A stretch of DNA of 64,000 nucleotides from Streptomyces genisteinicus (GTDB lineage: Bacteria > Actinomycetota > Actinomycetes > Streptomycetales > Streptomycetaceae), in the NCBI RefSeq assembly GCF_014489615.1, contig NZ_CP060825.1, forward strand, positions 3,672,501 to 3,736,500, in the 5' to 3' direction. How positions within the stretch are numbered: position 1 is the stretch's first letter; every line of letters starts with the position of its first letter. This document shows positions 25,104 through 32,884 of this stretch, piece by piece. Below the pieces are notes generated by a model. That model saw nothing but the letters and a program-made list of their open reading frames with translations. It had not been told where the DNA came from and did not search any database. The position numbers and the translations under genes are program-made.

Positions 25104-26542
25104 TGGCACAGGTGCTGGAGTTCAAGCTCCCGGACCTCGGTGAGGGCCTCACCGAGGCGGAGATCGTGCGCTGGCTCGTCGACGTCGGGGACGTCGTCGC
25201 CATCGACCAGCCCGTGGTCGAGGTCGAGACGGCCAAGGCGATGGTCGAGGTGCCCTGCCCGTACGGCGGCGTGGTCACCGCCCGTTTCGGCGAGGAGGGC
25301 ACGGAACTGCCCGTCGGCGCTCCCCTGCTGACCGTCGCCGTGGGGGCCGTGGACGCGGCCGGAGCCACCGGCGGCGACACGGCGGACGCCGGGGCCGCCG
25401 CCCGCCCGGAGCCCGCCGCGTCGGCCGGCTCCCCGGAGACGTCGGGCAACGTCCTCGTCGGCTACGGCACGGGAGCCCCGGCCGCACGGCGCCGGCGCCT
25501 GCGGCCCGCACCGGTCGCGGCCACGGCTGCCGCCCCGGCGTCCGCCCCCGCGCCCGCTGCCCCCGCCCCCGCTGTCGCCGCGGCCGTCGCCACCGCGCCG
25601 CAGACGGCGCGGCCGGTGCTCGGCGGCCCTTCGGCGGGGACCGGATCGCCGCAGGACGGCCCCGTCGCCGTGATCTCCCCGCTGGTGCGCAAGCTCGCCC
25701 GCGAACACGACCTGGACCTGCGGGGGCTCACCGGGACCGGACCCGACGGGCTGATCCTGCGGGCCGACGTCGAGCGCGCCCTCAAGGTGCCCGCCACGGA
25801 CGCGGTGGCGGCAGCGAGCCCGCCGGCGCATGCCGGGCAGTCCGCAACCGCCCGGGGCGAGCGGGTGCCGCTGCGCGGAGTGCGCGGGGCGGTTGCCGAC
25901 AAGCTCTCGCGCAGCAGGCGCGAGATCCCGGACGCCACCTGCTGGGTCGACGCCGACGCCACGGAACTGATGGCGGCCCGGGCGGCGATGAACGCGGCGG
26001 GCGGACCGAAGATCTCGCTCATCTCGCTGCTGGCCCGCATCTGCACGTCGGCGCTCCGCCTGCACCCCGAGCTCAACTCCGTGGTCGACATGGAGGCCCG
26101 CGAGATCGTGCGGCTGCCCGAGGTCCATCTCGGATTCGCCGCCCAGACCGAGCGGGGCCTGGTCGTCCCGGTGGTGAAGGACGCGCACACGAGGAGCGCC
26201 GAATCCCTCACGGGGGAGTTCGCCCGGCTGACGGAGGCGGCCCGGCAGGGGGCGCTGACCCCGGCCGACCTGACCGGCGGCACGTTCACCCTGAACAACT
26301 ACGGGGTGTTCGGCGTCGACGGCTCCACGCCGATCATCAACCACCCGGAGGCGGCGATGCTCGGGGTCGGCCGCATCGTGCCGAAGCCGTGGGTGCACCA
26401 AGGCGAGCTGGCGGTCCGTCAGGTGGTCCAGCTGTCGCTGACCTTCGACCACCGCGTGTGCGACGGCGGCACGGCGGGAGGCTTCCTGCGGTACGTGGCC
26501 GACTGCGTGGAACACCCGGCGGTGCTGCTGCGCACGCTGTAG
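25103..26542 (+). CDS. bkdC: branched-chain 2-oxoacid dehydrogenase E2 acyltransferase (first cluster)
   Basis: 479-aa dihydrolipoamide acyltransferase. N-terminal lipoyl domain with the modified lysine about 45 in VETAKAMVEV; Ala/Pro linker (about 85-190); peripheral-subunit-binding domain (ISPLVRKLAREHDLDLRGL); catalytic domain ending TFDHRVCDGGTAGGFL with the HxxxD motif. ATG 25103 shares TGATG with the E1-beta stop. No E3 gene follows, so it must use an E3 encoded elsewhere. Confidence 0.93.
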   Translation: MAQVLEFKLPDLGEGLTEAEIVRWLVDVGDVVAIDQPVVEVETAKAMVEVPCPYGGVVTARFGEEGTELPVGAPLLTVAVGAVDAAGATGGDTADAGAAARPEPAASAGSPETSGNVLVGYGTGAPAARRRRLRPAPVAATAAAPASAPAPAAPAPAVAAAVATAPQTARPVLGGPSAGTGSPQDGPVAVISPLVRKLAREHDLDLRGLTGTGPDGLILRADVERALKVPATDAVAAASPPAHAGQSATARGERVPLRGVRGAVADKLSRSRREIPDATCWVDADATELMAARAAMNAAGGPKISLISLLARICTSALRLHPELNSVVDMEAREIVRLPEVHLGFAAQTERGLVVPVVKDAHTRSAESLTGEFARLTEAARQGALTPADLTGGTFTLNNYGVFGVDGSTPIINHPEAAMLGVGRIVPKPWVHQGELAVRQVVQLSLTFDHRVCDGGTAGGFLRYVADCVEHPAVLLRTL

Positions 26543-27004
26543 GCGCGCGGCGGCCGGGCCGGCTGTCCGGCCTCGGACGCTGCGCCGTCCGGTCCGGTCC
26601 GTCCGCGGCGCCGGGCCCCCAGGCGGTCCGTCCGCGGGGCGGGGTTCGGGACGGTCGTGCGTCCTGCGCGGATCCGGGGCGCGGTCGCCACCCGGCCGTG
26701 GGTGCCCGGACGGGCGCGGAGCGGGGCACCGGGCGCGGGTGTCGCGGCAGGTCCCCCGGACGGTCACGCGTCGGAGGGGGGAGGACGGAAGGCCGTTCAG
26801 GGCGGGGGCGGTTCCCGTCGGGGCGGCTGCGGACGGGCCGGCCCGGTGGTCGGCTGCGGTCCGTCCGCGGGGCACGGATCGCGCCGCGTCGTGCGACATA
26901 TCGCGCCGCGTCGTGCGACGTACGGGGACCGGTCGGCTCGGAGCGGGTGATCGCAGAGCGGACGGGGCTCCCGGGCCGCGACGCGGTCGGCCCATACTGC
27001 TGGT
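26543..27004. other. GC-rich intergenic region with tandem repeat upstream of mobA
   Basis: About 460 bp without a credible gene. The right part holds the 22-bp tandem repeat at 26878-26921 and the probable leaderless -10 CATACT (26993-26998). The left part is simple GC-rich DNA with weak stems that may end the dehydrogenase operon. Confidence 0.5.
26878..26921. repeat. two direct copies of a 22-bp unit containing GTCG-N2-CGAC
   Basis: The 20-mer ATCGCGCCGCGTCGTGCGAC occurs at 26878-26897 and again at 26900-26919, 22 bp apart, close to two helical turns. Each copy holds the inverted repeat GTCGTGCGAC. It lies 84 bp before the mobA start and looks like a tandem operator; the regulator is unknown. 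Confidence 0.7.
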
Positions 27005-27955
27005 GTGACGACAGCACAGGCGACCGTGGACACCGCGTACGACGCCGTCGTGCTCGCCGGTGGCGCGGCCGAGCGCCTCGGCGGCGCCGACAAGCCCTCC
27101 GTGCGCGTGGGCGGGCGGCCTCTCCTCGACCGTGTGCTCGGGGCCTGCACGGGCGCCGGCCGTACCGTCGTGGTCGGCGGGCGCAGAGCGACCGTCCGGC
27201 CCGTCGTGTGGACCCGGGAGGACCCTCCGGGAGGCGGCCCCGCCGCGGCTCTCGACGCCGGCGTGCGCCAGTGCGACGCGCAGACGGTGGTGGTCCTCTC
27301 CGCGGACCTGCCCTTCCTGGCGAATGCCACGGTGGACCGGCTGCTCGCGGTGCTGGCGGAGACCGGACGCGAGGGGGCCGTTCTGACGGACGGCGAGGGG
27401 CGCGACCAACCGCTGGTCGCCGCCTACCGGACCGAGCCGCTGCGACGTGAACTCGCGCTTCTCGCCACCGAACACGGCAGCCTCACCGGGCTTCCCCTAC
27501 GGCTGCTCACGCACGAACTGGACCTCGCCCGCCTGGGGAGTGACTCCCTCGCCTCGTTCGACTGCGACACCTGGGAGGACGTCTCCGCCGCCCGGGCACG
27601 CATCAGGGAGCATGGGCACGTGCTTGATGAATGGATCACCGCAGCCAAGGCCGAACTCGGCGTGGAGCTCGACGTCGACACCCACGTCCTCCTCGACCTC
27701 GCGCGCGACGCCGCCCACGGCGTCGCCCGCCCTGCGGCGCCGCTGACCACGTTCCTCGTCGGTTACGCCGCCGCGCAGGCCGGCGGAGGCCCCGAGGCCG
27801 TGGCGGACGCCGCGCGCCGGGCCGTCGCGCTCGCGGCCCGCTGGGCCGAGGAGTCGGACGGCGCGGACGCGCCCGCCGCCCCGGGGACGGGCACCGGCGG
27901 CGGGAACGCCACGGACGCCACGGACACCACGGACGGCGGGGACGCATCGGGATGA
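27005..27955 (+). CDS. mobA: MobA-like molybdenum cofactor guanylyltransferase fused to DUF6457
   Basis: 316 aa. The N-terminal nucleotidyltransferase domain (about residues 10-195) has VVLAGGAAERLGGADKPSVRVGG and VVLSADLPFLA with the metal-binding Asp, as in MobA, which joins GMP to molybdopterin. The C-terminal helical DUF6457 domain (about 200-285, LDEWITAAKAELGVELDVDT) is a common actinobacterial fusion of unknown role. The last 30 residues are Ala/Gly/Asp/Thr repeats. GTG 27005 lies 6 nt after CATACT with no Shine-Dalgarno. The stop overlaps the moeA start (ATGA). Confidence 0.85.
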   Translation: MTTAQATVDTAYDAVVLAGGAAERLGGADKPSVRVGGRPLLDRVLGACTGAGRTVVVGGRRATVRPVVWTREDPPGGGPAAALDAGVRQCDAQTVVVLSADLPFLANATVDRLLAVLAETGREGAVLTDGEGRDQPLVAAYRTEPLRRELALLATEHGSLTGLPLRLLTHELDLARLGSDSLASFDCDTWEDVSAARARIREHGHVLDEWITAAKAELGVELDVDTHVLLDLARDAAHGVARPAAPLTTFLVGYAAAQAGGGPEAVADAARRAVALAARWAEESDGADAPAAPGTGTGGGNATDATDTTDGGDASG

Positions 27956-30003
27956 CCGCCCACCATCGCGCTTCCGGCGGAGCGCACGACGGGACCGATC
28001 CGCGCGGCACCGCGCGCGCGTCCGGGCCGGTCACCGTCCCCGGCGTGGGGCCGCACACCGCCGGGGCCCGCGCCGAGGCGCACCCGCCGGTACGCGGGGC
28101 CGCGCCGGGTGCTCCGGCCGCGGCTCACGACGCGTCCGGGCCCGCGGCGTCGTCCACGCCACCGGTTCGGGCTGCCCAGGGTGCGAGCCGGGCCCCGGTC
28201 CCGGCCCCGCCCCAGCCCCCGACCGCGGCCATGCCCCAGCCGTCCGCCTCGGCCCGGAGCGCTTCCCCGGCAGTGGCCCGGGAAGCGGTGGCCGCGGACC
28301 CGGACGGGCGGCCCGCGCGGGCCGGCGGCGACACCCCCGCGACGGCCGAACGGGCCCCCGAGCACCGGACCCCCACCAGCCGTGCTGCCGAGGCCGCCAT
28401 GCCCCCCACCGCCACCCCTCCCACAGGTGCCGCGGACGCTCCGGGCACCCCGGACGCCCCCGACGCGTCCGGCGCGTCCGACCCCGAGCCGCAGCCCGGA
28501 CCAAGGCCGCAGCCCGCGCCCCGCCCCGAGCCTCAGCCGCACGCGGAATCCGAACCCCACCCCGGCCCCCACCTCCACCGCCGCCCCGGGGCCGCAGAGG
28601 CCGCAGGAGCCGACGACGGTGAACCGGACCGGCTCGGGACGCCGGACCGGCTCGGGACGCCGGGCCGGTCCGGGGGCGACGACGGGGAGATCGACGGTGT
28701 CGACGAGGCTCTCGCGCTGGTGAGCGGTGCACGCCAGGGCACGCACCGGTCCGCCGCGCGGCCGGACAGCGCCGGGGCCGAGCGCGGCAGGCACCGGGCG
28801 CACCCCTGGCCCGCCGCACGGTCGGTGGCCGCCGGCGCCGGACGTTCCCGCGCTCCCCGTACCGTGCGCCTGCCTCTCGCGGAGGCGCTCGGCACCGTGC
28901 TCGCCGAGCCGCTGACCGCGCTGTGCGACCTCCCCTCCTTCGACACCTCCGCGATGGACGGCTGGGCCGTGGCCGGCCCCGGGCCCTGGCGGATCGCGTC
29001 CGAGGGTTCGATCCTGGCGGGTCACGGCGGCGCCGCACCGCTGCCGGACGGCACCGCACTGCGGATCGCCACCGGCGCCCGGGTGCCGCTGGAGACCACC
29101 GCGGTGATCCGCAGCGAGCACGCCCGCGCCGCGGAGGGCACACGGCTGCTGCACGCGGAGCGCCCCGTGACCCCCGGCCAGGACATCCGTCCGCGCGGGC
29201 AGGAGTGCCGTACCGGTGACCGGCTGCTGCCCACGGGGACGGCCGTGACGCCGGCCGTCCTCGGGCTCGCCGCGGCGGCGGGCTACGACACCCTGCTCGC
29301 GGTGGTGCGCCCCCGCGCGGAGGTGCTGGTCCTCGGGGACGAACTGCTCACCTCCGGGCTCCCGCACGAGGGGCTGATCCGCGACGCCCTCGGCCCGATG
29401 ATCGGACCCTGGCTGCACGCGCTGGGGGCGGACGTCGTCGCCACCCGGCGGATCGGCGACGACGCGGACGCCCTGTACCGGGCCGTCACGGCCTCGGACG
29501 CCGACCTGGTCGTCACCACCGGCGGCACGGCGGCGGGACCCGTCGACCATGTCCACCCGGTGCTGCGCAGGGCCGGGGCAGAGCTCCTGGTCGACCAGGT
29601 CGCCGTGCGGCCCGGACATCCGATGCTGCTGGCGCGGCTCCCCGACGGCCGCCATCTGGTGGGTCTGCCGGGCAACCCCCTGGCGGCGGTGTCGGGCCTG
29701 CTGACCCTCGCCGGACCGGTACTGCGTACGCTCTCCGGCCGGGAACCGGAACGTCCGTGCCGGCTGCCCGTGCGCGACACGGTGCAGGGGCATCCGCACG
29801 ACACCCGCCTCGTACCCTTCGCGTACGACAGGGGACGGCCGGCCCCCCTGCACTACAACGGGCCTGCCATGCTGCGCGGAGTCGCCGTCGCGGACGGTCT
29901 GGTCGTGATCCCGCCCGGCGGCGCCGAACCAGGAGACGACGTGGAAGTGATCGACCTGCCCTGGGCCGGGCGGGCGTCCGTGGAAGGCGGGTGTTTCACG
30001 TGA
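27952..30003 (+). CDS. moeA: molybdopterin molybdenumtransferase MoeA with long disordered N-terminal extension
   Basis: Inserts molybdenum into adenylylated molybdopterin. 683 aa, well above the usual 400-430. The first 245 residues or so are Pro/Ala/Gly/Glu low complexity with no recognisable fold. The MoeA core then begins at VDEALALV, is interrupted by about 45 Arg/Ala/Gly-rich residues, and resumes at PLAEALGTVLAEPLTALCDLP. Core motifs are intact: SFDTSAMDGWAV, TGARVPLETTAVI, VTTGGTAAGPVDHV and VGLPGNPLAAV. ATG 27952 overlaps mobA; the TGA stop lies within a perfect parS and overlaps the channel gene start. Confidence 0.88.
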   Translation: MTAHHRASGGAHDGTDPRGTARASGPVTVPGVGPHTAGARAEAHPPVRGAAPGAPAAAHDASGPAASSTPPVRAAQGASRAPVPAPPQPPTAAMPQPSASARSASPAVAREAVAADPDGRPARAGGDTPATAERAPEHRTPTSRAAEAAMPPTATPPTGAADAPGTPDAPDASGASDPEPQPGPRPQPAPRPEPQPHAESEPHPGPHLHRRPGAAEAAGADDGEPDRLGTPDRLGTPGRSGGDDGEIDGVDEALALVSGARQGTHRSAARPDSAGAERGRHRAHPWPAARSVAAGAGRSRAPRTVRLPLAEALGTVLAEPLTALCDLPSFDTSAMDGWAVAGPGPWRIASEGSILAGHGGAAPLPDGTALRIATGARVPLETTAVIRSEHARAAEGTRLLHAERPVTPGQDIRPRGQECRTGDRLLPTGTAVTPAVLGLAAAAGYDTLLAVVRPRAEVLVLGDELLTSGLPHEGLIRDALGPMIGPWLHALGADVVATRRIGDDADALYRAVTASDADLVVTTGGTAAGPVDHVHPVLRRAGAELLVDQVAVRPGHPMLLARLPDGRHLVGLPGNPLAAVSGLLTLAGPVLRTLSGREPERPCRLPVRDTVQGHPHDTRLVPFAYDRGRPAPLHYNGPAMLRGVAVADGLVVIPPGGAEPGDDVEVIDLPWAGRASVEGGCFT

Positions 30004-30006
30004 AAC
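29993..30006. promoter_or_regulatory. parS (perfect ParB-binding site)
   Basis: GTTTCACGTGAAAC, a full match to the Streptomyces parS 14-mer. It spans the GTGA overlap of the moeA stop and the channel gene start. Confidence 0.92.
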
Positions 30007-31079
30007 TCTCCGGCCAGGACGCCATGGCCCGCAACGCCGACGAACACCTGGTCACCGGCCGGGTGAAGCTCCCCCGCCGGATCGTCGAGCGGCCGCTGCG
30101 CCAGGTCAGCAAGCGGCTGCTGATGGCGCTGATGGTGCTCGCCATCACCGTGCTGCTGGTCTACACCGACCGGAGCGGCTACCACGACAACGCGGACGAC
30201 AGCGTCGACTTCCTCGACGCCGTCTACTACGCGACCGTCACCCTCTCGACCACGGGCTACGGCGACATCGTGCCGTACAGCAGTGGGGCCCGGCTGACCA
30301 ATGTGCTGCTGGTGACGCCGCTGCGTGTGCTCTTTCTGATCATCCTGGTCGGCACGACCCTCGAGGTGCTCACCGAGCGCACCCGCGAGGAGTGGCGACT
30401 GAACCGCTGGAGGGCCAGCTTGCGCGACCACACCGTCATCGTCGGCTTCGGCACCAAGGGCCGGTCGGCCATGCAGACCCTGTGCGCGACCGGACTGCGG
30501 AAGGACCAGATCGTCGTCGTCGACCCGAGCGGCAAGGTCATCGAAGCGGCGAACGCCGAGGGCTTCGTCGGCGTCGTCGGCGACGCCACCCGCAGCGACG
30601 TCCTCACCCGGGCGGAGCTCCAGAAGGCCCGGCAGGTCATCATCGCGCCGCAGCGCGACGACACCGCCGTGCTGGTGACCCTCACCGCCCGGCAGCTCAA
30701 CCGCGGGGCGAAGATCGTCGCCGCGGTCCGTGAGGAGGAGAACGCTCCGCTGCTGCGCCAGTCCGGGGCGGACGCCGTGATCACCAGCTCCGGCGCGGCG
30801 GGCCGACTGCTCGGCCTGTCCGTGCTCAGCCCCAGCGCGGGCACGGTCATGGAGGACCTGATCCAGCAGGGCAGCGGGCTCGACCTCATCGAACGACCGG
30901 TCATAAAGGCCGAGGTGGGCCTCAGTGTGCGGGAGACGGAGGATCTGGTCGTGAGCGTGCTCCGCGGCCACCGGCTGCTGCCGTACGACGACCCCGCGGC
31001 CAGCCCGCTGCAGCTCACGGACCGCCTGATCACCATCGTGCGCGCGCAGAACGACCCGGCCCCCGGGGGCCGGGAGTAG
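30000..31079 (+). CDS. two-helix potassium channel with RCK (TrkA-N) domain
   Basis: 359 aa from GTG 30000 (GTGA overlap with moeA). Two membrane helices (about residues 38-56 and 100-122) flank a pore loop with selectivity filter TTGYGD (84-89). A cytoplasmic RCK/TrkA-N Rossmann domain starts at VIVGFGTKGRS, with VVVDPSGKVIEAA and GDATRSDVL; a short TrkA-C-like tail follows. Predicted potassium channel gated by nucleotide or calcium. ATG at 30024 is an alternative start, but the GTG keeps coupling with the upstream gene. Confidence 0.9.
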   Translation: MKLSGQDAMARNADEHLVTGRVKLPRRIVERPLRQVSKRLLMALMVLAITVLLVYTDRSGYHDNADDSVDFLDAVYYATVTLSTTGYGDIVPYSSGARLTNVLLVTPLRVLFLIILVGTTLEVLTERTREEWRLNRWRASLRDHTVIVGFGTKGRSAMQTLCATGLRKDQIVVVDPSGKVIEAANAEGFVGVVGDATRSDVLTRAELQKARQVIIAPQRDDTAVLVTLTARQLNRGAKIVAAVREEENAPLLRQSGADAVITSSGAAGRLLGLSVLSPSAGTVMEDLIQQGSGLDLIERPVIKAEVGLSVRETEDLVVSVLRGHRLLPYDDPAASPLQLTDRLITIVRAQNDPAPGGRE

Positions 31080-31089
31080 CCTCGCCGCC
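31077..31089 (+). promoter_or_regulatory. leaderless promoter -10 overlapping the channel gene stop codon
   Basis: TAGCCT (31077-31082) is followed by 7 nt and ATG 31090. Its TAG is the stop codon of the channel gene. No ribosome site precedes the ATG. Confidence 0.5.
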
Positions 31090-32079
31090 ATGCATGCGAT
31101 CACGATTCCCGAACCCGGTGGTCCCGAGGCCCTCGTCTGGGCGGAGGTGCCGGATCCCGTCCCCGCCGAGGGGGAGGTCCTCGTCGAGGTGGCCGCCGGC
31201 GCGGTCAACCGCGCCGATCTGCTGCAACGGCAGGGCTTCTACGACCCGCCGCCCGGCGCCTCCCCGTACCCGGGGCTGGAGTGCTCGGGCCGGATCGCCG
31301 CTCTGGGACCCGGGGTCTCGGGGTGGGCCGTCGGCGACGAGGTGTGCGCACTCCTCGCCGGCGGCGGCTACGCGGAGAAGGTCGCGGTCCCGGTCGGGCA
31401 GCTGCTCCCGGTCCCCGCGGGGCTCGACCTGGTCACGGCCGCCGCGCTGCCCGAGGTGACGGCGACGGTCTGGTCGAACGTCTTCATGGTCGCGCACCTG
31501 CGCCCGGGAGAGACGCTGCTCGTCCACGGCGGTGCGAGCGGGATCGGCACCATGGCGATCCAGCTCGCGAAGGCCGTCGGGGCGCGGGTGGCCGTCACCG
31601 CGGGCGGCCCCGAGAAGCTCGCCCGCTGCGCCGAGCTGGGGGCGGACATCCTGATCAACTATCGCGAACAGGATTTCGTCGAGGAGATCCGCACGGCGAC
31701 GGACGCCGAGGGCGCGGACGTCATCCTCGACATCATGGGGGCGAAGTACCTCGACCGGAACATCCGCGCGCTCGCGGTCAACGGACGACTCGCCGTGATC
31801 GGACTCCAGGGCGGAGTGAAGGGGGAACTGAACCTCGGCGCGCTGCTGGCCAAGCGGGCCGCGGTGACGGCGACCTCGCTGCGCGGACGCCCGCTGTCCG
31901 AGAAGGCCGCGATCGTCGCCGCGGTGACCGAGCACGTGTGGCCGCTCATCGGCGGCGGACGGGTGCGCCCCGTGGTGGACCGGACGATTCCGCTCCAGGA
32001 CGCCGCAGAGGGACACCGTGTCCTGGAGGCGGGGGCCCATGTGGGCAAGGTGCTGCTGGTCGCCCCGGGCGCGGCCTGA
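31090..32079 (+). CDS. zinc-independent NAD(P)H quinone oxidoreductase (PIG3/QOR family)
   Basis: 329-aa medium-chain dehydrogenase/reductase. N-terminal GroES-like half (EPGGPEALVWAEVP, AGAVNRADLLQRQG) and C-terminal Rossmann half with LVHGGASGIGTMAIQLAKAVGA. Catalytic zinc ligands of alcohol dehydrogenases are absent, pointing to quinone reductase. ALPEVTATVWSNVF matches the PIG3 subgroup. It has its own likely leaderless promoter and is followed by a strong hairpin. Confidence 0.9.
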   Translation: MHAITIPEPGGPEALVWAEVPDPVPAEGEVLVEVAAGAVNRADLLQRQGFYDPPPGASPYPGLECSGRIAALGPGVSGWAVGDEVCALLAGGGYAEKVAVPVGQLLPVPAGLDLVTAAALPEVTATVWSNVFMVAHLRPGETLLVHGGASGIGTMAIQLAKAVGARVAVTAGGPEKLARCAELGADILINYREQDFVEEIRTATDAEGADVILDIMGAKYLDRNIRALAVNGRLAVIGLQGGVKGELNLGALLAKRAAVTATSLRGRPLSEKAAIVAAVTEHVWPLIGGGRVRPVVDRTIPLQDAAEGHRVLEAGAHVGKVLLVAPGAA

Positions 32080-32131
32080 CCGGCACCGGGCGTTCCTCCG
32101 CGGCGGCTCCGCCGCGGGTCGCCCGGACGGA

Positions 32132-32167
32132 CCGAAGGCCCGGGCCCCCAGGGGCCCGGGCCTTCGG
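32132..32167. terminator. bidirectional GC-rich hairpin between convergent genes
   Basis: Arms 32132-32148 and 32151-32167 pair perfectly (about 16 bp with loop CCAG). No T run follows. It sits between the oxidoreductase gene (plus) and the proteasome activator gene (minus). Confidence 0.8.
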
Positions 32168-32227
32168 CCGCTCACCGGCTGGGCCGGGCGGTCGGGGTGG
32201 ACAGCGGACGATCAGGCGTCGCGGCGA

Positions 32228-32767
32228 TCAGAGGTAGGGGCCGGAGCGCACGGGGCCGTGCGGTCCGCCCTCCTCCTCGTGGACGGTGCCGGGCGGCAGG
32301 GCGCGGCGCATCTGCTCCAACTGGGCCCGTGCGGCCATCTGCTGGGCGAACAGCGCGGTCTGGATGCCGTGGAAGAGCCCTTCGAGCCAGCCCACCAACT
32401 GGGCCTGCGCGATCCGCAGTTCCGCCTCGGAGGGGATGGCCTCGTCGGTGAACGGGAGGGACAGGCGCTCCAGTTCCTCGACGAGCTCGGGAGCGAGACC
32501 GTCCTCCAGTTCCTTGACGGAGCCGCGGTGGATCTCCTTGAGCCGGACCCGGCTCGCCTCGTCCAGAGGAGCCGCCCTGACTTCTTCCAGCAGCTGCTTG
32601 ATCATGCTGCCGATGCGCATGACCTTCGCGGGCTGTTCGACCATGTCCGTCACCGGGACCTCGCGCGACTCGTCGTCACCGTCACCGCCGCCGAGCGCCA
32701 TCCCGTCCTGTCCCACGACGAGAACGTGAGGGGTGTCCTGCGGCCGTTCATTCCTCGGCATCTCCAT
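32228..32767 (-). CDS. bpa: bacterial proteasome activator Bpa/PafE
   Basis: 179-aa ring-forming ATP-independent activator of the 20S proteasome. The DUF2587 core is clear: VEQPAKVMRIGSMIKQLLEE, SRVRLKEIHRGSVKELEDGL and AQAQLVGWLEGLFHGIQTAL, all helical. The last residues are GPYL; in mycobacterial PafE the gate-opening motif is GQYL, so the tyrosine-leucine end is kept with Q replaced by P. N-terminal 45 residues are disordered. The 20S and Pup genes are not in the window. Confidence 0.92.
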   Translation of the reverse strand: MEMPRNERPQDTPHVLVVGQDGMALGGGDGDDESREVPVTDMVEQPAKVMRIGSMIKQLLEEVRAAPLDEASRVRLKEIHRGSVKELEDGLAPELVEELERLSLPFTDEAIPSEAELRIAQAQLVGWLEGLFHGIQTALFAQQMAARAQLEQMRRALPPGTVHEEEGGPHGPVRSGPYL

Positions 32768-32801
32768 GCCGCCATTCTCTCGTACAGGTGCGTCACCTCA
32801 T

Positions 32802-32848
32802 GGTGTGCCCCCGTGGAAGGGTGATCCACCCTTCCACGGGGGCACACC
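32802..32848 (-). terminator. strong hairpin after the FtsX ABC operon
   Basis: Perfect 22-bp stem (32802-32823 with 32827-32848), 3-nt loop ATC, 37 bp after the permease stop on the minus strand. There is no T run. It lies 35 bp upstream of the bpa start. Confidence 0.82.
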
Positions 32849-32884
32849 TCGCGGACGGCGCTCACACGCCGTCCGCGTGCGGGG

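Noticed and set aside
24743..27475. 910-aa minus-strand open frame
   Set aside because: Runs antisense across the E1-beta, E2 and mobA genes and the intergenic region; no motifs.
32102..32120. Small hairpin GGCGGCTCC/GCCGCGG region as a separate gene or element
   Set aside because: Too short and imperfect; the adjacent long stem explains termination.
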